From: Anaerostipes sp. 992a
Lineage (GTDB): Bacteria > Bacillota > Clostridia > Lachnospirales > Lachnospiraceae
Assembly (NCBI RefSeq): GCF_001940245.1
Contig: NZ_MJIG01000004.1
Span: forward strand, 1,178,001 to 1,242,000
DNA length: 64,000 nt
Direction of reading: 5' to 3'
The notes under the pieces were generated by a model. That model searched no databases and was not told the DNA's origin. It saw nothing but the letters and a program-made list of their open reading frames with translations. This document shows positions 43,705 through 53,301 of this stretch, piece after piece. Each line of letters begins with the position of its first letter. Within the stretch, counting starts at the first letter, position 1. Position numbers and translations under genes: made by a program.

Positions 43705-44214
43705 CTAACCTAATAGCTCTTCTACAGTTTTACCGCGAAGTTTAGCTACTTCTTCTGGAGTTTTTAATTTAGTTAATCCTTCGATTGTAGCAAGTACTAC
43801 GTTCTGTTTATTGTTTGAACCTAAACATTTGGAACGGATGTTTTTGTAACCTGCAAGATCAAGTACCGCACGAGAAGGACCACCAGCGATAATACCAGTA
43901 CCTTCTGGAGATGTCTTTAATAATACAGATGCACTACCGAATTTACCAATAAAGTCATGTGGAATACTTCCGTTTTCATCCATAGGAACCTTTACTAAAT
44001 GTTTAATTGCATCTTCTTTTCCTTTGCGAATCGCTTCAGGAATTTCAGCCGCTTTACCTAAACCAGCACCAACGTGTCCGTTTTTATCACCAACAACTAC
44101 TAAAGCTGCGAATCTCATGTTACGTCCACCTTTTACTACTTTGGTAACACGTTTGATTGATACAACTGTTTCTTCCAGCTCTAAATTGCTGGCATCAATG
44201 ATTGTACGCTTCAT
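43705..44214 (-). CDS. rpsE: 30S ribosomal protein S5
   Basis: 169 aa. [20 protein letters not shown] (N-terminal dsRNA-binding-like domain), [20 protein letters not shown] and [20 protein letters not shown]. Helps accuracy at the decoding centre and mRNA entry. Confidence 0.97.
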   Translation of the reverse strand: MKRTIIDASNLELEETVVSIKRVTKVVKGGRNMRFAALVVVGDKNGHVGAGLGKAAEIPEAIRKGKEDAIKHLVKVPMDENGSIPHDFIGKFGSASVLLKTSPEGTGIIAGGPSRAVLDLAGYKNIRSKCLGSNNKQNVVLATIEGLTKLKTPEEVAKLRGKTVEELLG

Positions 44215-44229
44215 ACTGTTTTCCTCCTA

Positions 44230-44598
44230 TTAAAATTCTAATCCAGCTTCTCTAGCTGCATCTGCTAATGCCTGAATTTTTCCCTGATATACAAAACCGC
44301 CTCTATCGAAAACAACTGTTGTAATACCAGCTGCAATTGCTTTTTCTGCAATTACTTTTCCTAAATATGCTGCTGCTGCAACATCATTGGTTTTTTCTAA
44401 TTCAGCTTTTACATCTTTCTGTAATGTAGACGCTGAAACTAAAGTATTACCAACTGTGTCATCAATAATCTGAGCGTACATATGATTGTTACTTCTAAAT
44501 ACAGCTAAACGTGGTCTTTCAGCTGTTCCGCTAAAACGGTTACGAATTCTTAAGTGCTTTTTTGCACGAATTTTACTTCTTGATTCTTTCTTAACCAT
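44230..44598 (-). CDS. rplR: 50S ribosomal protein L18
   Basis: 122 aa. Basic N-terminus followed by RPRLAVFRSNNHMYAQIIDD and DRGGFVYQGKIQALADAARE. Binds 5S rRNA together with L5. Confidence 0.97.
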   Translation of the reverse strand: MVKKESRSKIRAKKHLRIRNRFSGTAERPRLAVFRSNNHMYAQIIDDTVGNTLVSASTLQKDVKAELEKTNDVAAAAYLGKVIAEKAIAAGITTVVFDRGGFVYQGKIQALADAAREAGLEF

Positions 44599-44619
44599 TG
44601 TATTTCACTCCTTTAATTA

Positions 44620-45159
44620 TTATTTACCAGTCTTACCAACTTTACGTCTGATTACTTCATAATCGTACTTAATACCTTTTCCTTTGTATGGTTCAGGTCT
44701 TCTTAAGTCTCTGATTTCAGCAGCGTATTGGCCAACTTTTTCTTTATCGATACCTTTGATGATGATTTTGTTCTGTCCTTCCATAACAGATTCAATTCCT
44801 TCAGGATCTGTCATAACTACAGGATGTGAAAAACCAAGGTTGAAAGTGATCTCTTTTCCTTTTTTAGAAGCTCTGTAACCAACACCGTTGATTTCAAGAA
44901 CTTTCTGGTATCCTTCAGTAACACCAGTTACCATATTTGCGATTAATGTTCTTGTTAAACCATGTAATGATTTCATTTTCTTTAAATCATTAGGTCTTGT
45001 AACAACAACCTGATTATCTTCAACTTTAATTTCCATTTCAACAGGTAAACATTTTTCTAATGTACCTTTAGGACCTTTTACAGTCACTTTGTTTCCTTCT
45101 GCAACCGCTACTTCTACTCCTGCAGGGATAGCGATTGGTAAACGACCTATACGAGACAT
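44620..45159 (-). CDS. rplF: 50S ribosomal protein L6
   Basis: 179 aa, two similar alpha/beta domains, ending with [20 protein letters not shown]. Near the factor-binding site. Its start (TTAAGGAGGTATACC upstream) is 147 nt after rpsH, the largest gap inside the spc part. Confidence 0.97.
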   Translation of the reverse strand: MSRIGRLPIAIPAGVEVAVAEGNKVTVKGPKGTLEKCLPVEMEIKVEDNQVVVTRPNDLKKMKSLHGLTRTLIANMVTGVTEGYQKVLEINGVGYRASKKGKEITFNLGFSHPVVMTDPEGIESVMEGQNKIIIKGIDKEKVGQYAAEIRDLRRPEPYKGKGIKYDYEVIRRKVGKTGK

Positions 45160-45246
45160 AGGTATACCTCCTTAAATTGTCGGAAAGAGACTTGTGCTCT
45201 TTCTGTTTTCAGAATCTTTTTTAATATATCATTTATATATTTATAT

Positions 45247-45302
45247 AAAAACCTTTTTTTGTGAAATCCAGATAAAATTTATCTGAATTTCAACAAGGTT
45301 TT
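45247..45302 (-). other. Attenuator-like hairpin between rpsH and rplF
   Basis: On the minus strand a long imperfect stem (AACCTT...TTGAAATTCAGATAAA / TTTATCTGGATTTCA...AAGGTT) is followed by TTTTTATATAAATATA. It has terminator shape yet lies inside an essential operon. Confidence 0.6.
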
Positions 45303-45306
45303 CATT

Positions 45307-45708
45307 CTACCAAACGAATGCTAATACTTCTCCGCCAACGTTTAATGCACGTGCTTCTTTGTCTGTTAACACACCTTTGTTTGTAGAGATGATTGCAATA
45401 CCAAGTCCACCTAATACTTTAGGAAGATCTTCGCAGTTTGCATATACACGAAGTCCAGGTTTAGAGATTCTCTTAAGACCTGTAATAATCTTTTCGTTTT
45501 TATCTGCACCGTATTTTAATGTGATTACGATTGTATTAAAACCATTTTCTTCAACGATTTCAAAGCCTTTGATGAAACCTTCTTTTTTAAGGATTTCAGC
45601 GATAGCTAATTTCATTTTTGAAGATGGAACTGAAACTGTATCATGTTTAGCAGTGTTTGCATTACGGATTCTTGTAAGCATATCTGCAATTGGATCGCTC
45701 ATTGTCAT
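45307..45708 (-). CDS. rpsH: 30S ribosomal protein S8
   Basis: 133 aa. [20 protein letters not shown] and the C-terminal [20 protein letters not shown] with ending VLAFVW. In E. coli S8 represses the spc operon; whether it acts on the nearby hairpin here is open. Confidence 0.97.
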   Translation of the reverse strand: MTMSDPIADMLTRIRNANTAKHDTVSVPSSKMKLAIAEILKKEGFIKGFEIVEENGFNTIVITLKYGADKNEKIITGLKRISKPGLRVYANCEDLPKVLGGLGIAIISTNKGVLTDKEARALNVGGEVLAFVW

Positions 45709-45731
45709 TGTAAATTGCCTCCTTCCTGAAT

Positions 45732-45917
45732 TTACCAGCTTGCTTTTTTCACGCCTGGGATTTGTCCTTTGTATGCTAATTCACGGAAGCAAATTCTGCA
45801 GATTCCGTATTTTCTTAAGTAAGCATGTGGACGACCACAAATTCTACAACGGCTGTATTCTCTAGTGGAGAATTTTTGTTTCTTCTGCTGTTTAATTTTC
45901 ATTGCTTTTCTTGCCAT
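45732..45917 (-). CDS. rpsZ: 30S ribosomal protein S14 type Z
   Basis: 61 aa, the short zinc-binding form: [20 protein letters not shown] gives two CxxC pairs. Located between rplE and rpsH. Confidence 0.96.
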   Translation of the reverse strand: MARKAMKIKQQKKQKFSTREYSRCRICGRPHAYLRKYGICRICFRELAYKGQIPGVKKASW

Positions 45918-45932
45918 GATAGATCCTCCTAA

Positions 45933-46472
45933 CTATTTTTTATATGGCATACCGAATAAAGTTAATAATTCGCGGGCTTCTTCATCAGTATTTGCTGTTG
46001 TAACAAAAATGATGTCCATTCCTCTTACTTTATCTACTTTATCGTATTCAATTTCTGGGAAAATTAACTGTTCTTTAATACCTAATGCATAGTTTCCTCT
46101 TCCATCGAATGCATTAGGGTTAACACCTCTAAAGTCACGTACACGTGGAAGTGCTAAGTTGATTAAACGATCAGCGAATTCATACATTCTTTCGCCTCTT
46201 AATGTTACTTTACATCCGATTGGCATACCTTCACGTAATTTGAAGTTCGCAACAGATTTTTTAGCCTTTGTGATCACTGCCTTCTGACCTGAGATTGTTT
46301 CAAGATCTTTGATAGCAGCATCTAATACTTTTGCATTATCTTTTGCTTCGCCAACGCCCATGTTGATAACGATCTTATCTAATTTTGGTACCTGCATGAT
46401 GTTGCTGTAACCAAACTTTTTGTTCATAGCATCTACGATTTCGTTCGTATATTTTTCTTTTAATCTACTCAC
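45933..46472 (-). CDS. rplE: 50S ribosomal protein L5
   Basis: 179 aa. [20 protein letters not shown] and [20 protein letters not shown] are the family segments. Binds 5S rRNA and P-site tRNA. Confidence 0.97.
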   Translation of the reverse strand: MSRLKEKYTNEIVDAMNKKFGYSNIMQVPKLDKIVINMGVGEAKDNAKVLDAAIKDLETISGQKAVITKAKKSVANFKLREGMPIGCKVTLRGERMYEFADRLINLALPRVRDFRGVNPNAFDGRGNYALGIKEQLIFPEIEYDKVDKVRGMDIIFVTTANTDEEARELLTLFGMPYKK

Positions 46473-46495
46473 CTTGAATGGCCTCCTCTCTAATA

Positions 46496-46807
46496 TTAAT
46501 CAATAACTTCGCCTGTTGATTTAGCGATACGTACTTTCTTTCCATCTTCGACTTTGTATCCAAGTCTTGTTGCTTTTCCATTGTGTACGTACATAATATT
46601 AGAAATATCAATAGGAGCTTCCTGGCTTACGATGCCGCCCTGCTGATTTGCCATTGATGGTTTCATGTGTTTAGAAACCATGTTAATGCCTTCAACGATA
46701 GCTGTATTGTTTTTTCTATTAATAGCAATTACCTTGCCTTCTTTATCTTTATCTTTACCAGCGATAACCTTTACTAAATCGCCTTTTTTAATTTTGATTG
46801 CTGACAC
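46496..46807 (-). CDS. rplX: 50S ribosomal protein L24
   Basis: 103 aa with an N-terminal KOW motif ([20 protein letters not shown]). One of the two assembly initiators of the 50S subunit. Confidence 0.97.
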   Translation of the reverse strand: MSAIKIKKGDLVKVIAGKDKDKEGKVIAINRKNNTAIVEGINMVSKHMKPSMANQQGGIVSQEAPIDISNIMYVHNGKATRLGYKVEDGKKVRIAKSTGEVID

Positions 46808-46819
46808 AGTTACACCTCC

Positions 46820-47188
46820 TTATAATACTTCTGGTGCTAATGAAACAATTTTCATGAATTTCTTGTCTCTCAGCTCTCTAGCTACTGGTCCAAAGATACG
46901 TGTTCCTCTTGGGTTCATGTCATCTTTAATAATAACTGCAGCATTTTCATCAAATCTAATATATGAACCGTCTTTACGACGAGCACCTTTTACTGTACGA
47001 ACAACAACGGCTTTTACAACATCACCTTTTTTAACAACACCGCCTGGTGTTGCATCTTTAACAGTAGCAACGATGATATCGCCGATGTTAGCATATCTTC
47101 TTGTAGATCCGCCTAAAACTCTAATGCAAAGTAATTCTTTTGCACCAGTGTTATCAGCAACTTTAAGTCTTGACTCCTGTTGAATCAT
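46820..47188 (-). CDS. rplN: 50S ribosomal protein L14
   Basis: 122 aa. Starts [20 protein letters not shown] and ends [16 protein letters not shown], as expected. Lies at the 30S interface. Confidence 0.97.
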   Translation of the reverse strand: MIQQESRLKVADNTGAKELLCIRVLGGSTRRYANIGDIIVATVKDATPGGVVKKGDVVKAVVVRTVKGARRKDGSYIRFDENAAVIIKDDMNPRGTRIFGPVARELRDKKFMKIVSLAPEVL

Positions 47189-47220
47189 GCCTAATCTCCT
47201 TCCTCTGATAAGTTATGAAA

Positions 47221-47475
47221 TTATTTTGCTTTTTCGATAATTTCTACAAGTCTCCATCTCTTATCTTTAGATAAAGGTCTTGTTTCCATAACTTTTACTC
47301 TATCTCCAATGTTACATTCGTTATTTTCGTCATGAGCTTTTAATTTGTAAGTTCTCTTAACGATCTTATTATATAATGGATGTTTTACATTATCTTCGAT
47401 TGCAACAACTACTGTTTTGTCCATTTTATCACTAACAACTTTCCCGATACGGGTCTTTCTCAGATTTCTTTCCAC
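47221..47475 (-). CDS. rpsQ: 30S ribosomal protein S17
   Basis: 84 aa. [20 protein letters not shown] and the OB-fold strand [19 protein letters not shown]. Primary 16S rRNA binder. Confidence 0.97.
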   Translation of the reverse strand: MERNLRKTRIGKVVSDKMDKTVVVAIEDNVKHPLYNKIVKRTYKLKAHDENNECNIGDRVKVMETRPLSKDKRWRLVEIIEKAK

Positions 47476-47493
47476 AACAAATTCCTCCTTCCA

Positions 47494-47697
47494 TTAAGCA
47501 TTTGCTTTTTCAGTGATTGCTCCCTGAATTCTAGCAATATTTCTTCTAACTTCTTTGATTCTGCTTGTATTGTCAAGCTGATTTGTTGCGTTTTGGAATC
47601 TTAAGTTGAATAATTCCTTTTTAGCAGCTACTAGCTCATTGTTTAATTCTGCAACTGATTTTGCTTTTAAATCTTTAACATATTCTTTAGTTTTCAC
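47494..47697 (-). CDS. rpmC: 50S ribosomal protein L29
   Basis: 67 aa from GTG 47697 ([20 protein letters not shown]). I prefer this over an in-frame GTG at 47706 because AAGGCGG then stands 8 nt upstream and the family N-terminus fits. It overlaps the rplP end by 11 nt. Long helical hairpin near the peptide exit, binding site for trigger factor and SRP together with L23. Confidence 0.93.
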   Translation of the reverse strand: MKTKEYVKDLKAKSVAELNNELVAAKKELFNLRFQNATNQLDNTSRIKEVRRNIARIQGAITEKANA

Positions 47698-48124
47698 TGT
47701 TGTCACCGCCTTCTAAATCTTCACGAGAAACGATTTTACATTTTACTGGCAATTTATGAACAGCAAGACGTAAAGCTTCTCTAGCTACTTCTTCGGATAC
47801 TCCAGAAATTTCGAATAATACACGGCCTGGTTTCACTACTGCTACCCAGTATTCTAAGTTACCTTTACCTTTACCCATTCGAGTTTCAGCTGGCTGTGCA
47901 GTTACTGGTTTGTCTGGGAAAATCTTGATCCAAACTTTACCACCACGTTTGATATAACGAGTCATAGCAACACGGGCTGCTTCGATCTGATTAGATCTGA
48001 TCCATGCTGGTTCTACTGCTACGATACCATATTCACCATTTGTGATTCTATTACCACGCATAGCTTTTCCTCTCATAGAACCGCGGAACTGTTTACGACG
48101 TTTTACTCTCTTTGGCATTAACAT
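47687..48124 (-). CDS. rplP: 50S ribosomal protein L16
   Basis: 145 aa. [20 protein letters not shown], then [20 protein letters not shown] and [20 protein letters not shown]. Near the A site and peptidyl transferase centre. One-base overlap with rpsC. Confidence 0.97.
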   Translation of the reverse strand: MLMPKRVKRRKQFRGSMRGKAMRGNRITNGEYGIVAVEPAWIRSNQIEAARVAMTRYIKRGGKVWIKIFPDKPVTAQPAETRMGKGKGNLEYWVAVVKPGRVLFEISGVSEEVAREALRLAVHKLPVKCKIVSREDLEGGDNSEN

Positions 48125-48780
48125 TACTGATTTCCCCCTTCCTTAGCTTCTTTCACTGGAAGTACTTCACCATGATAAATCCATGTTTTAACACCAACTT
48201 TACCATAAGTTGTGTCAGCTTCTGCAAATCCATAATCAATGTCAGCACGAAGTGTCTGTAATGGAATATTTCCTTCGCTGTAGAATTCTGTACGAGCCAT
48301 ATCTGCTCCACCTAAACGTCCAGATACAGAAGTTTTGATTCCTTTTGCTCCGGCTCTCATTGTTCTCTGCATGCAAGATTTCATTGCACGTCTGAAAGAG
48401 ATACGGTTTTCTAACTGTGCTGCAATGTTTTCAGCAACTAACTGAGCATCTTTGTCTGGTCTTTTTACTTCTTTGACATCGATTAAAACTCTCTTGCCAG
48501 TCATTTTTACTAACTGTCTTTTTACTTCTTCGATTGCAGAACCACCTTTACCGATTACGATACCTGGTTTTGCTGTATATACGATTACTTTTACTCTATT
48601 AGAAGCTCTTTCGATCTCGATCTTAGCGATACCTGCGCTATATAATTTCTTTTTCAGGAAAGTTCTGATTTCGTTATCTTCAACTAAGTTATCAGCAAAA
48701 TCAGCTTCCGCATACCATCTGGAGTCCCAATCTTTGATAACTCCGACTCTTAAACCATGAGGATTAACTTTCTGTCCCAT
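48124..48780 (-). CDS. rpsC: 30S ribosomal protein S3
   Basis: 218 aa from ATG 48780 ([30 protein letters not shown] upstream). KH domain with [16 protein letters not shown] and C-terminal [20 protein letters not shown]. Forms the mRNA entry with S4 and S5. A longer frame to 48804 lacks support. Confidence 0.96.
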   Translation of the reverse strand: MGQKVNPHGLRVGVIKDWDSRWYAEADFADNLVEDNEIRTFLKKKLYSAGIAKIEIERASNRVKVIVYTAKPGIVIGKGGSAIEEVKRQLVKMTGKRVLIDVKEVKRPDKDAQLVAENIAAQLENRISFRRAMKSCMQRTMRAGAKGIKTSVSGRLGGADMARTEFYSEGNIPLQTLRADIDYGFAEADTTYGKVGVKTWIYHGEVLPVKEAKEGGNQ

Positions 48781-48790
48781 TGTTGCCTCC

Positions 48791-49177
48791 TTATCTTTCA
48801 TCAAGCACGATTGTAATGTGACTCATACGTTTTTCGATTCTATAAGCTCTACCCTGTGCTCTAGGTTTAATTCTCTTCATTGTAGGTCCTTTATTTGCAT
48901 AACATTCTGCAACGTAAAGGTTTTCTGGATTCATACCGTTGTTATTTTCTGCATTTGCAATTGCAGATTTTAATAATTTTTCTATTAAGCTTGAAGCGTA
49001 TCTTGGATTGTAAGCTAAAATACCAAGTGCTGTCTGAACATCTTTACCTCTGATGGCATCTAATACGAAGCAAGCTTTAGTAACAGACACTCTAGCGTAA
49101 GATAATTTTGCTGATGGTCTGGTATCTTTATTTGCATTTCTTTCTCTTTTAATCTGGGATCTATGTCCTTTAGCCAT
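48791..49177 (-). CDS. rplV: 50S ribosomal protein L22
   Basis: 128 aa. [20 protein letters not shown] and the exit-tunnel beta-hairpin with [20 protein letters not shown]. The loop is the usual site of macrolide-resistance changes; nothing unusual is seen. Confidence 0.97.
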   Translation of the reverse strand: MAKGHRSQIKRERNANKDTRPSAKLSYARVSVTKACFVLDAIRGKDVQTALGILAYNPRYASSLIEKLLKSAIANAENNNGMNPENLYVAECYANKGPTMKRIKPRAQGRAYRIEKRMSHITIVLDER

Positions 49178-49202
49178 GGATGAAACCTCCTTTCAATTTT
49201 CC

Positions 49203-49481
49203 TTATCGACGTGATTTCTTTTCGTCTTTTCCATGTCCTCTATAAGTTCTTGTAGCAACGAACTCTCCGAGTTTGTGTCCTACCATATCTTCTGTTACAT
49301 ATACAGGTACATGTTTTCTTCCATCATGAACAGCGATTGTGTGTCCAACGAAAGATGGGAAAATTGTTGAACGACGAGACCAAGTTTTGATCACTGTTTT
49401 TTCACCTGTACTATTCAATGCATCTATTTTCTTAAGCAGGCTTGCATCTGCAAAAGGCCCTTTTTTAAGTGAACGTGCCAT
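49203..49481 (-). CDS. rpsS: 30S ribosomal protein S19
   Basis: 92 aa. [40 protein letters not shown] and [16 protein letters not shown], normal. Head protein paired with S13. Confidence 0.97.
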   Translation of the reverse strand: MARSLKKGPFADASLLKKIDALNSTGEKTVIKTWSRRSTIFPSFVGHTIAVHDGRKHVPVYVTEDMVGHKLGEFVATRTYRGHGKDEKKSRR

Positions 49482-49495
49482 TCGGTTACCTCCTA

Positions 49496-50338
49496 TTATT
49501 TAACGTTTTTACCGTCTCTTCTTCTGATAATCATCTTATTAGACTGTTTGTTTTTCTTACGAGTTTTTAAACCAAGTGCTGGTTTACCCCAAGGTGTACA
49601 TGGACCTGGACGACCAATTCCAGTCTTACCTTCACCACCACCGTGTGGATGGTCATTAGGGTTCATAACAGAACCACGTACAGTTGGGCGGATACCCATG
49701 TGACGTTTACGTCCTGCTTTACCGATGTTAACAAGTCCGTGTTCGATGTTACCAACCTGGCCGATTGTTGCTCTACATACAACAGGAACCATTCTCATTT
49801 CTCCAGAAGGTAAACGAAGTGTTGCGTATTTCCCTTCTTTTGCCATTAACTGTGCAGAGTTTCCTGCTGAACGAACTAACTGTGCGCCTTTTCCAGGGTG
49901 CATTTCAATGTTGTGAATTTCTGTACCAACTGGAATATTTTCAAGAGGTAAGCAGTTACCTACTCTTACTTCAGCTTCAGGACCATTCATTAATTTATCT
50001 CCAACTTTTAATTTGTTAGGAGCAATGATATAAGCCTTTTCACCATCTGCATATGTGATCAATGCAATGTTAGCTGTTCTGTTTGGATCGTATTCGATTG
50101 CTACAACTGTTGCAGGAATACCATCTTTATTTCTTTTGAAATCGATAATTCTATATTTTCTTCTTGAACCGCCACCGCGATGTCTTACTGTAATTTTACC
50201 CTGATTGTTACGACCAGCATTTTTCTTTAAAGATACTGTTAAAGATTTTTCAGGAGTATCCTTTGTGATTTCCTGGAAATCTAAACCAGTCATCTGTCTT
50301 CTAGAAGGTGTATATGGGTTGTATGTTTTAATTCCCAT
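49496..50338 (-). CDS. rplB: 50S ribosomal protein L2
   Basis: 280 aa. [20 protein letters not shown] and [20 protein letters not shown], the latter including the His needed for peptidyl-transfer function. Ends with a basic tail. Confidence 0.98.
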   Translation of the reverse strand: MGIKTYNPYTPSRRQMTGLDFQEITKDTPEKSLTVSLKKNAGRNNQGKITVRHRGGGSRRKYRIIDFKRNKDGIPATVVAIEYDPNRTANIALITYADGEKAYIIAPNKLKVGDKLMNGPEAEVRVGNCLPLENIPVGTEIHNIEMHPGKGAQLVRSAGNSAQLMAKEGKYATLRLPSGEMRMVPVVCRATIGQVGNIEHGLVNIGKAGRKRHMGIRPTVRGSVMNPNDHPHGGGEGKTGIGRPGPCTPWGKPALGLKTRKKNKQSNKMIIRRRDGKNVK

Positions 50339-50403
50339 TTTGATCTCCTTTCATTTTAAACGAATTTATTGTCACTCTTTCGTGAGTATAAGTTACTTTA
50401 ATT

Positions 50404-50703
50404 TTACAGACCTTCGAAAATTTCGATATCTGCACTATCTTCTGTTAAGAATACGATAGCTTTTTTTGTTTTAGCAGTTTTTCCGTAAACCATTCCACGT
50501 CTTTTTGTTTTTCCATCGCAGTTCATTGTGTTTACTTTTGCTACTTTTGTTCCTTCGAACATTTTTTCAACTGCTTCTTTGATCATGCTCTTATTTGCTT
50601 CTGGATGAACTAAGAAAGTGTATTTCTTTTCTACCATAGCGTTCATGCTTTTTTCTGTTACGACTGGTTTCAGAATAACGTCATAGTATTTTAAACTTGC
50701 CAT
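50404..50703 (-). CDS. rplW: 50S ribosomal protein L23
   Basis: 99 aa. [20 protein letters not shown] and [20 protein letters not shown]. Docking site for trigger factor at the tunnel exit. Its start overlaps the rplD stop by one base. Confidence 0.97.
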   Translation of the reverse strand: MASLKYYDVILKPVVTEKSMNAMVEKKYTFLVHPEANKSMIKEAVEKMFEGTKVAKVNTMNCDGKTKRRGMVYGKTAKTKKAIVFLTEDSADIEIFEGL

Positions 50704-51323
50704 TATGCATACACCTCCTGGATTTTTTCTACTGCAGCTTTAGAAGCAACAACTGTGTCGTATTTTAAGATATCATATACGTTGATTGTGTTTACTAAAG
50801 CAGTTTTTACAGTTGGGATATTTCTTGCAGATAATACTAAGTTATCATCTTTTTCTCCCATAACTACTAATGCTTTGTTTGCGTTTACTGCGCTTAACAT
50901 AGCTACTACATTTTTAGTCTTGATTTCATCAAATTTGAATTCATCAATTACTACGAATTTATTTTCATTTAATTTTGCTGTTAATACGGATTTAAGAGCT
51001 GCTCTCTTTTCTTTCTTGTTCATTTTTACAGAGTAGTCTCTTGGTTTTGGAGCAAATACAACTCCACCACCTGTCCACTGTGGAGCACGGATAGATCCCT
51101 GTCTTGCGTGACCTGTTCCTTTTTGTCTCCAAGGTTTTCTACCACCGCCACGAACTTCTGAACGAGTTTTAGCACTCTGTGTTCCCTGACGTTTATTTGC
51201 AAGCTGGCTTACTACTGCCAGATGCACTAAATGTTCATTTACTGGAGCTGCGAAAACTGCATCGTTAAGTTCTAACTTATCAACTTCCTGACCAGCCATA
51301 TTTAAAACAGATACTGTTGCCAT
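50703..51323 (-). CDS. rplD: 50S ribosomal protein L4
   Basis: 206 aa. Tunnel loop region [20 protein letters not shown] followed by [20 protein letters not shown]. In gamma-proteobacteria L4 autoregulates the S10 operon; here the regulator of the leader is unknown. Confidence 0.97.
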   Translation of the reverse strand: MATVSVLNMAGQEVDKLELNDAVFAAPVNEHLVHLAVVSQLANKRQGTQSAKTRSEVRGGGRKPWRQKGTGHARQGSIRAPQWTGGGVVFAPKPRDYSVKMNKKEKRAALKSVLTAKLNENKFVVIDEFKFDEIKTKNVVAMLSAVNANKALVVMGEKDDNLVLSARNIPTVKTALVNTINVYDILKYDTVVASKAAVEKIQEVYA

Positions 51324-51349
51324 CTGTAAGTCCTCCTTCCTTCAGCCAA

Positions 51350-51979
51350 TTAAGCCTTTACTGATTCTTTTAACACTACTAAAGATTTTTTAGGTCCAGG
51401 TACAGAACCTTTTACTAAGATAATGTTATTTTCAACGTCAACTTTTACTACTTCTAAGTTCTGGATTGTAACCTGTTTTGCACCCATTTGACCTGGCATC
51501 TTTTTACCTTTGAATACTTTACTTGGGTCAGATGCAGAACCGTTAGAACCTGCGTGACGATGATACTTAGAACCATGTGTTTTAGGACCTGTTGATAATC
51601 CGTGTCTCTTGATACCGCCAGCAAATCCTTTACCTTTAGAAGTTGCTGTTGCATCAATTTTGTCACCTTCTGCAAAGATGTCTGCTTTGATTTCCTGTCC
51701 TACTGTGTATTCTTCTACGTTTTCAAATTTGAATTCTTTTACGAATTTCTTTGGACTAACGCCCGCTTTGTCAAAATGACCTTTTAATGGTTTGTTTGTT
51801 GCTTTTTCTTTTTTGTCAGCATAACCAACCTGTACTGCACAGTAACCATCGTTTTCTACTGTCTTGATCTGTGTTACCACACATGGACCAGCCTGTAATA
51901 CAGTTACTGGAGTTAACACGCCGTCTTCATTGAAGATTTGAGTCATTCCGACTTTGGTTGTTAAAATCGCTTTCTTCAT
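51350..51979 (-). CDS. rplC: 50S ribosomal protein L3
   Basis: 209 aa. [20 protein letters not shown] and the extended loop [20 protein letters not shown] reaching the peptidyl transferase centre. 127 nt after rpsJ, with a hairpin in the gap. Confidence 0.97.
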   Translation of the reverse strand: MKKAILTTKVGMTQIFNEDGVLTPVTVLQAGPCVVTQIKTVENDGYCAVQVGYADKKEKATNKPLKGHFDKAGVSPKKFVKEFKFENVEEYTVGQEIKADIFAEGDKIDATATSKGKGFAGGIKRHGLSTGPKTHGSKYHRHAGSNGSASDPSKVFKGKKMPGQMGAKQVTIQNLEVVKVDVENNIILVKGSVPGPKKSLVVLKESVKA

Positions 51980-52007
51980 TAATATTTCCTCCTATTTAAT
52001 CTACAGC

Positions 52008-52046
52008 GGATTTTAAAATTTGGCTTTCGCCTGCTTAAAATCATCC
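52008..52046 (-). other. Hairpin between rpsJ and rplC
   Basis: On the minus strand GGATGATTTTAA and TTTTAAAATCC pair around an inner GGCGAAAGCC stem. No U-run follows. Possibly an RNA processing or regulatory fold in the 127-nt gap. Confidence 0.5.
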
Positions 52047-52106
52047 TAGACGCTATGAAAGCTTAGGGGGTTCCCTATCTATCTCATAACCCTTAAGGAT
52101 TGTTGC

Positions 52107-52424
52107 CTATTTCTGTTTCATCTTGATATCGATGTAAACACCAGCTGGCATTTCTAATCTAGATAATGCATCAACTGTTTTCTGAGTTGGTGTGATGATA
52201 TCGATCAATCTCTTATGTGTTCTCTGTTCGAACTGTTCTCTGGAATCTTTGTAGATATGTCTGGATCTAAGAATTGTTACTACTTCTTTCTTAGTAGGCA
52301 TTGGTACAGGACCACTCACCTTTGCTCCAGTTTTCTTTACAGTTTCGATGATGCTCTTTGCAGATGCATCGATTAATTGATGATCATACGCCTTCAATGT
52401 GATTCTCATTACTTGACTTGCCAT
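52107..52424 (-). CDS. rpsJ: 30S ribosomal protein S10
   Basis: 105 aa from ATG 52424 ([20 protein letters not shown]), with AAAAGGAGGCGACT upstream; an open frame further upstream is leader. [20 protein letters not shown] contains the tRNA-proximal loop. First gene of the S10 operon; S10 is also NusE in transcription antitermination. Confidence 0.96.
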   Translation of the reverse strand: MASQVMRITLKAYDHQLIDASAKSIIETVKKTGAKVSGPVPMPTKKEVVTILRSRHIYKDSREQFEQRTHKRLIDIITPTQKTVDALSRLEMPAGVYIDIKMKQK

Positions 52425-52658
52425 AAAAAAAGTCGCCTCCTTTTCGTACTTTCGGTACGACAAGCGGTGACTGTACACTCCTCCGTGTGTGTCGTAAGCT
52501 TCACACACTGCGTCTCTGCTCTCTTTAGCAGATTGTATTCAGTACAGTGACTTGTCGCCAGTTTTCAATAACTTGACATTCGCTCCACGGAAAACCTGCA
52601 CAAAACCTTACGTTTTTTCATGCAGCAACCTCGCGCTTCTTCGCTATCATGTCACAAC
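52425..52658 (-). promoter_or_regulatory. Structured leader of the S10 operon
   Basis: About 235 nt of leader. Visible pairs on the minus strand: an enclosing stem CGACAAG-ACTGTAC / GTACAGT-CTTGTCG, hairpin CTGCT / AGCAG, hairpin GTGTGTG / CACACAC and an earlier CTGCA...TGCAG. The layout suits an r-protein-binding leader; an S10-Clostridia leader family has been described, but I have not matched this sequence to its model. Confidence 0.6.
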
Positions 52659-52665
52659 AGTCTTT

Positions 52666-52694
52666 AGTATAAAGGAAAACCACGCAAAATGCAA
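52666..52694 (-). promoter_or_regulatory. Promoter of the S10 operon
   Basis: -35 TTGCAT (52689-52694), 17-nt spacer, -10 TATACT (52666-52671). It sits about 35 nt from the edge of structured repeat C. Confidence 0.8.
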
Positions 52695-52728
52695 TAGAAA
52701 AATTGTATTTTTTTTCGAACACTAACAA

Positions 52729-53014
52729 GCCAAGCAGCTTCCCACCTCCAAAGAGACTATGTAAAGGTTTCTGCTCTCTGACAGAAAAGCGGAGCAGACA
52801 GATATGCTGTCTGCTGCACATCACAATAAATGACTGTAAGCTTGCTTGCAGAGTCATTTATTGATGGGCAACACGACGCTTTTCGTCAAATTTTTCGTTG
52901 CTCACGATACAGGAACCTACAAACCTGCTTGCAATAGGCTATTTAGAGGTGGAAGATATTCGGCGACTAGCCGAAAGCGAGACGGAGCACCGCGGAGTCG
53001 AGGTTCTGCTTGGC
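52729..53014 (+). repeat. Structured inverted-repeat element, copy C (best bounded)
   Basis: Closed by GCCAAGCAG (52729-52737) and CTGCTTGGC (53006-53014), then CCACCTC (52742-52748) / GAGGTGG (52946-52952). P1 CAGAAAAGCG (52782-52791) / CGCTTTTCGTC (52877-52887). P2 hairpin AGCAGACAG / CTGTCTGCT. P3/P4 CATCA-AATAAATGACT / AGTCATTTATT-TGATG with AAGCTTGCTT in the loop. On the right side GGCGACTAGCC and AAAGCGAGA follow, as in copy D. Not coding. Function unknown. Confidence 0.75.
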
Positions 53015-53301
53015 CAACTTCATATAAGAACTTCATTGGTCGTATAGTAAAAAAAATAACCATCAGCAACCAAAAAACCCCTATTATTTATCAGACTTTC
53101 ACTTTATTGGTCGTCTAACCTCACTTTACCATCCATACGACCATAATTCCGTTAATTTTTGGTCGTAAAATCCATTTTTCATCCCAAACACACCAATTCA
53201 GATCTTAACTCTTATCTTTCTATCATCCAAATGGTTGCTATTGCAAATCATTTTATAATTACAACCAAATTTCTGCAAATGCCTTTCTACCTATTAAATA
53301 G

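Larger units (their letters stand above)
52425..53301. other. Gene-free region between rpsJ and apbE
   Basis: 877 nt. It holds the S10 leader (52425-52658), the S10 promoter (52666-52694), structured repeat copy C (52729-53014) and a second GGTCGTA motif cluster (53038-53167). Short open frames on either strand are side effects of these and are not considered genes. Confidence 0.7.

Noticed and set aside
52618-52857. 79-codon minus-strand frame upstream of the S10 operon
   Set aside because: Covers the S10 promoter and the left half of repeat C; no family resemblance.
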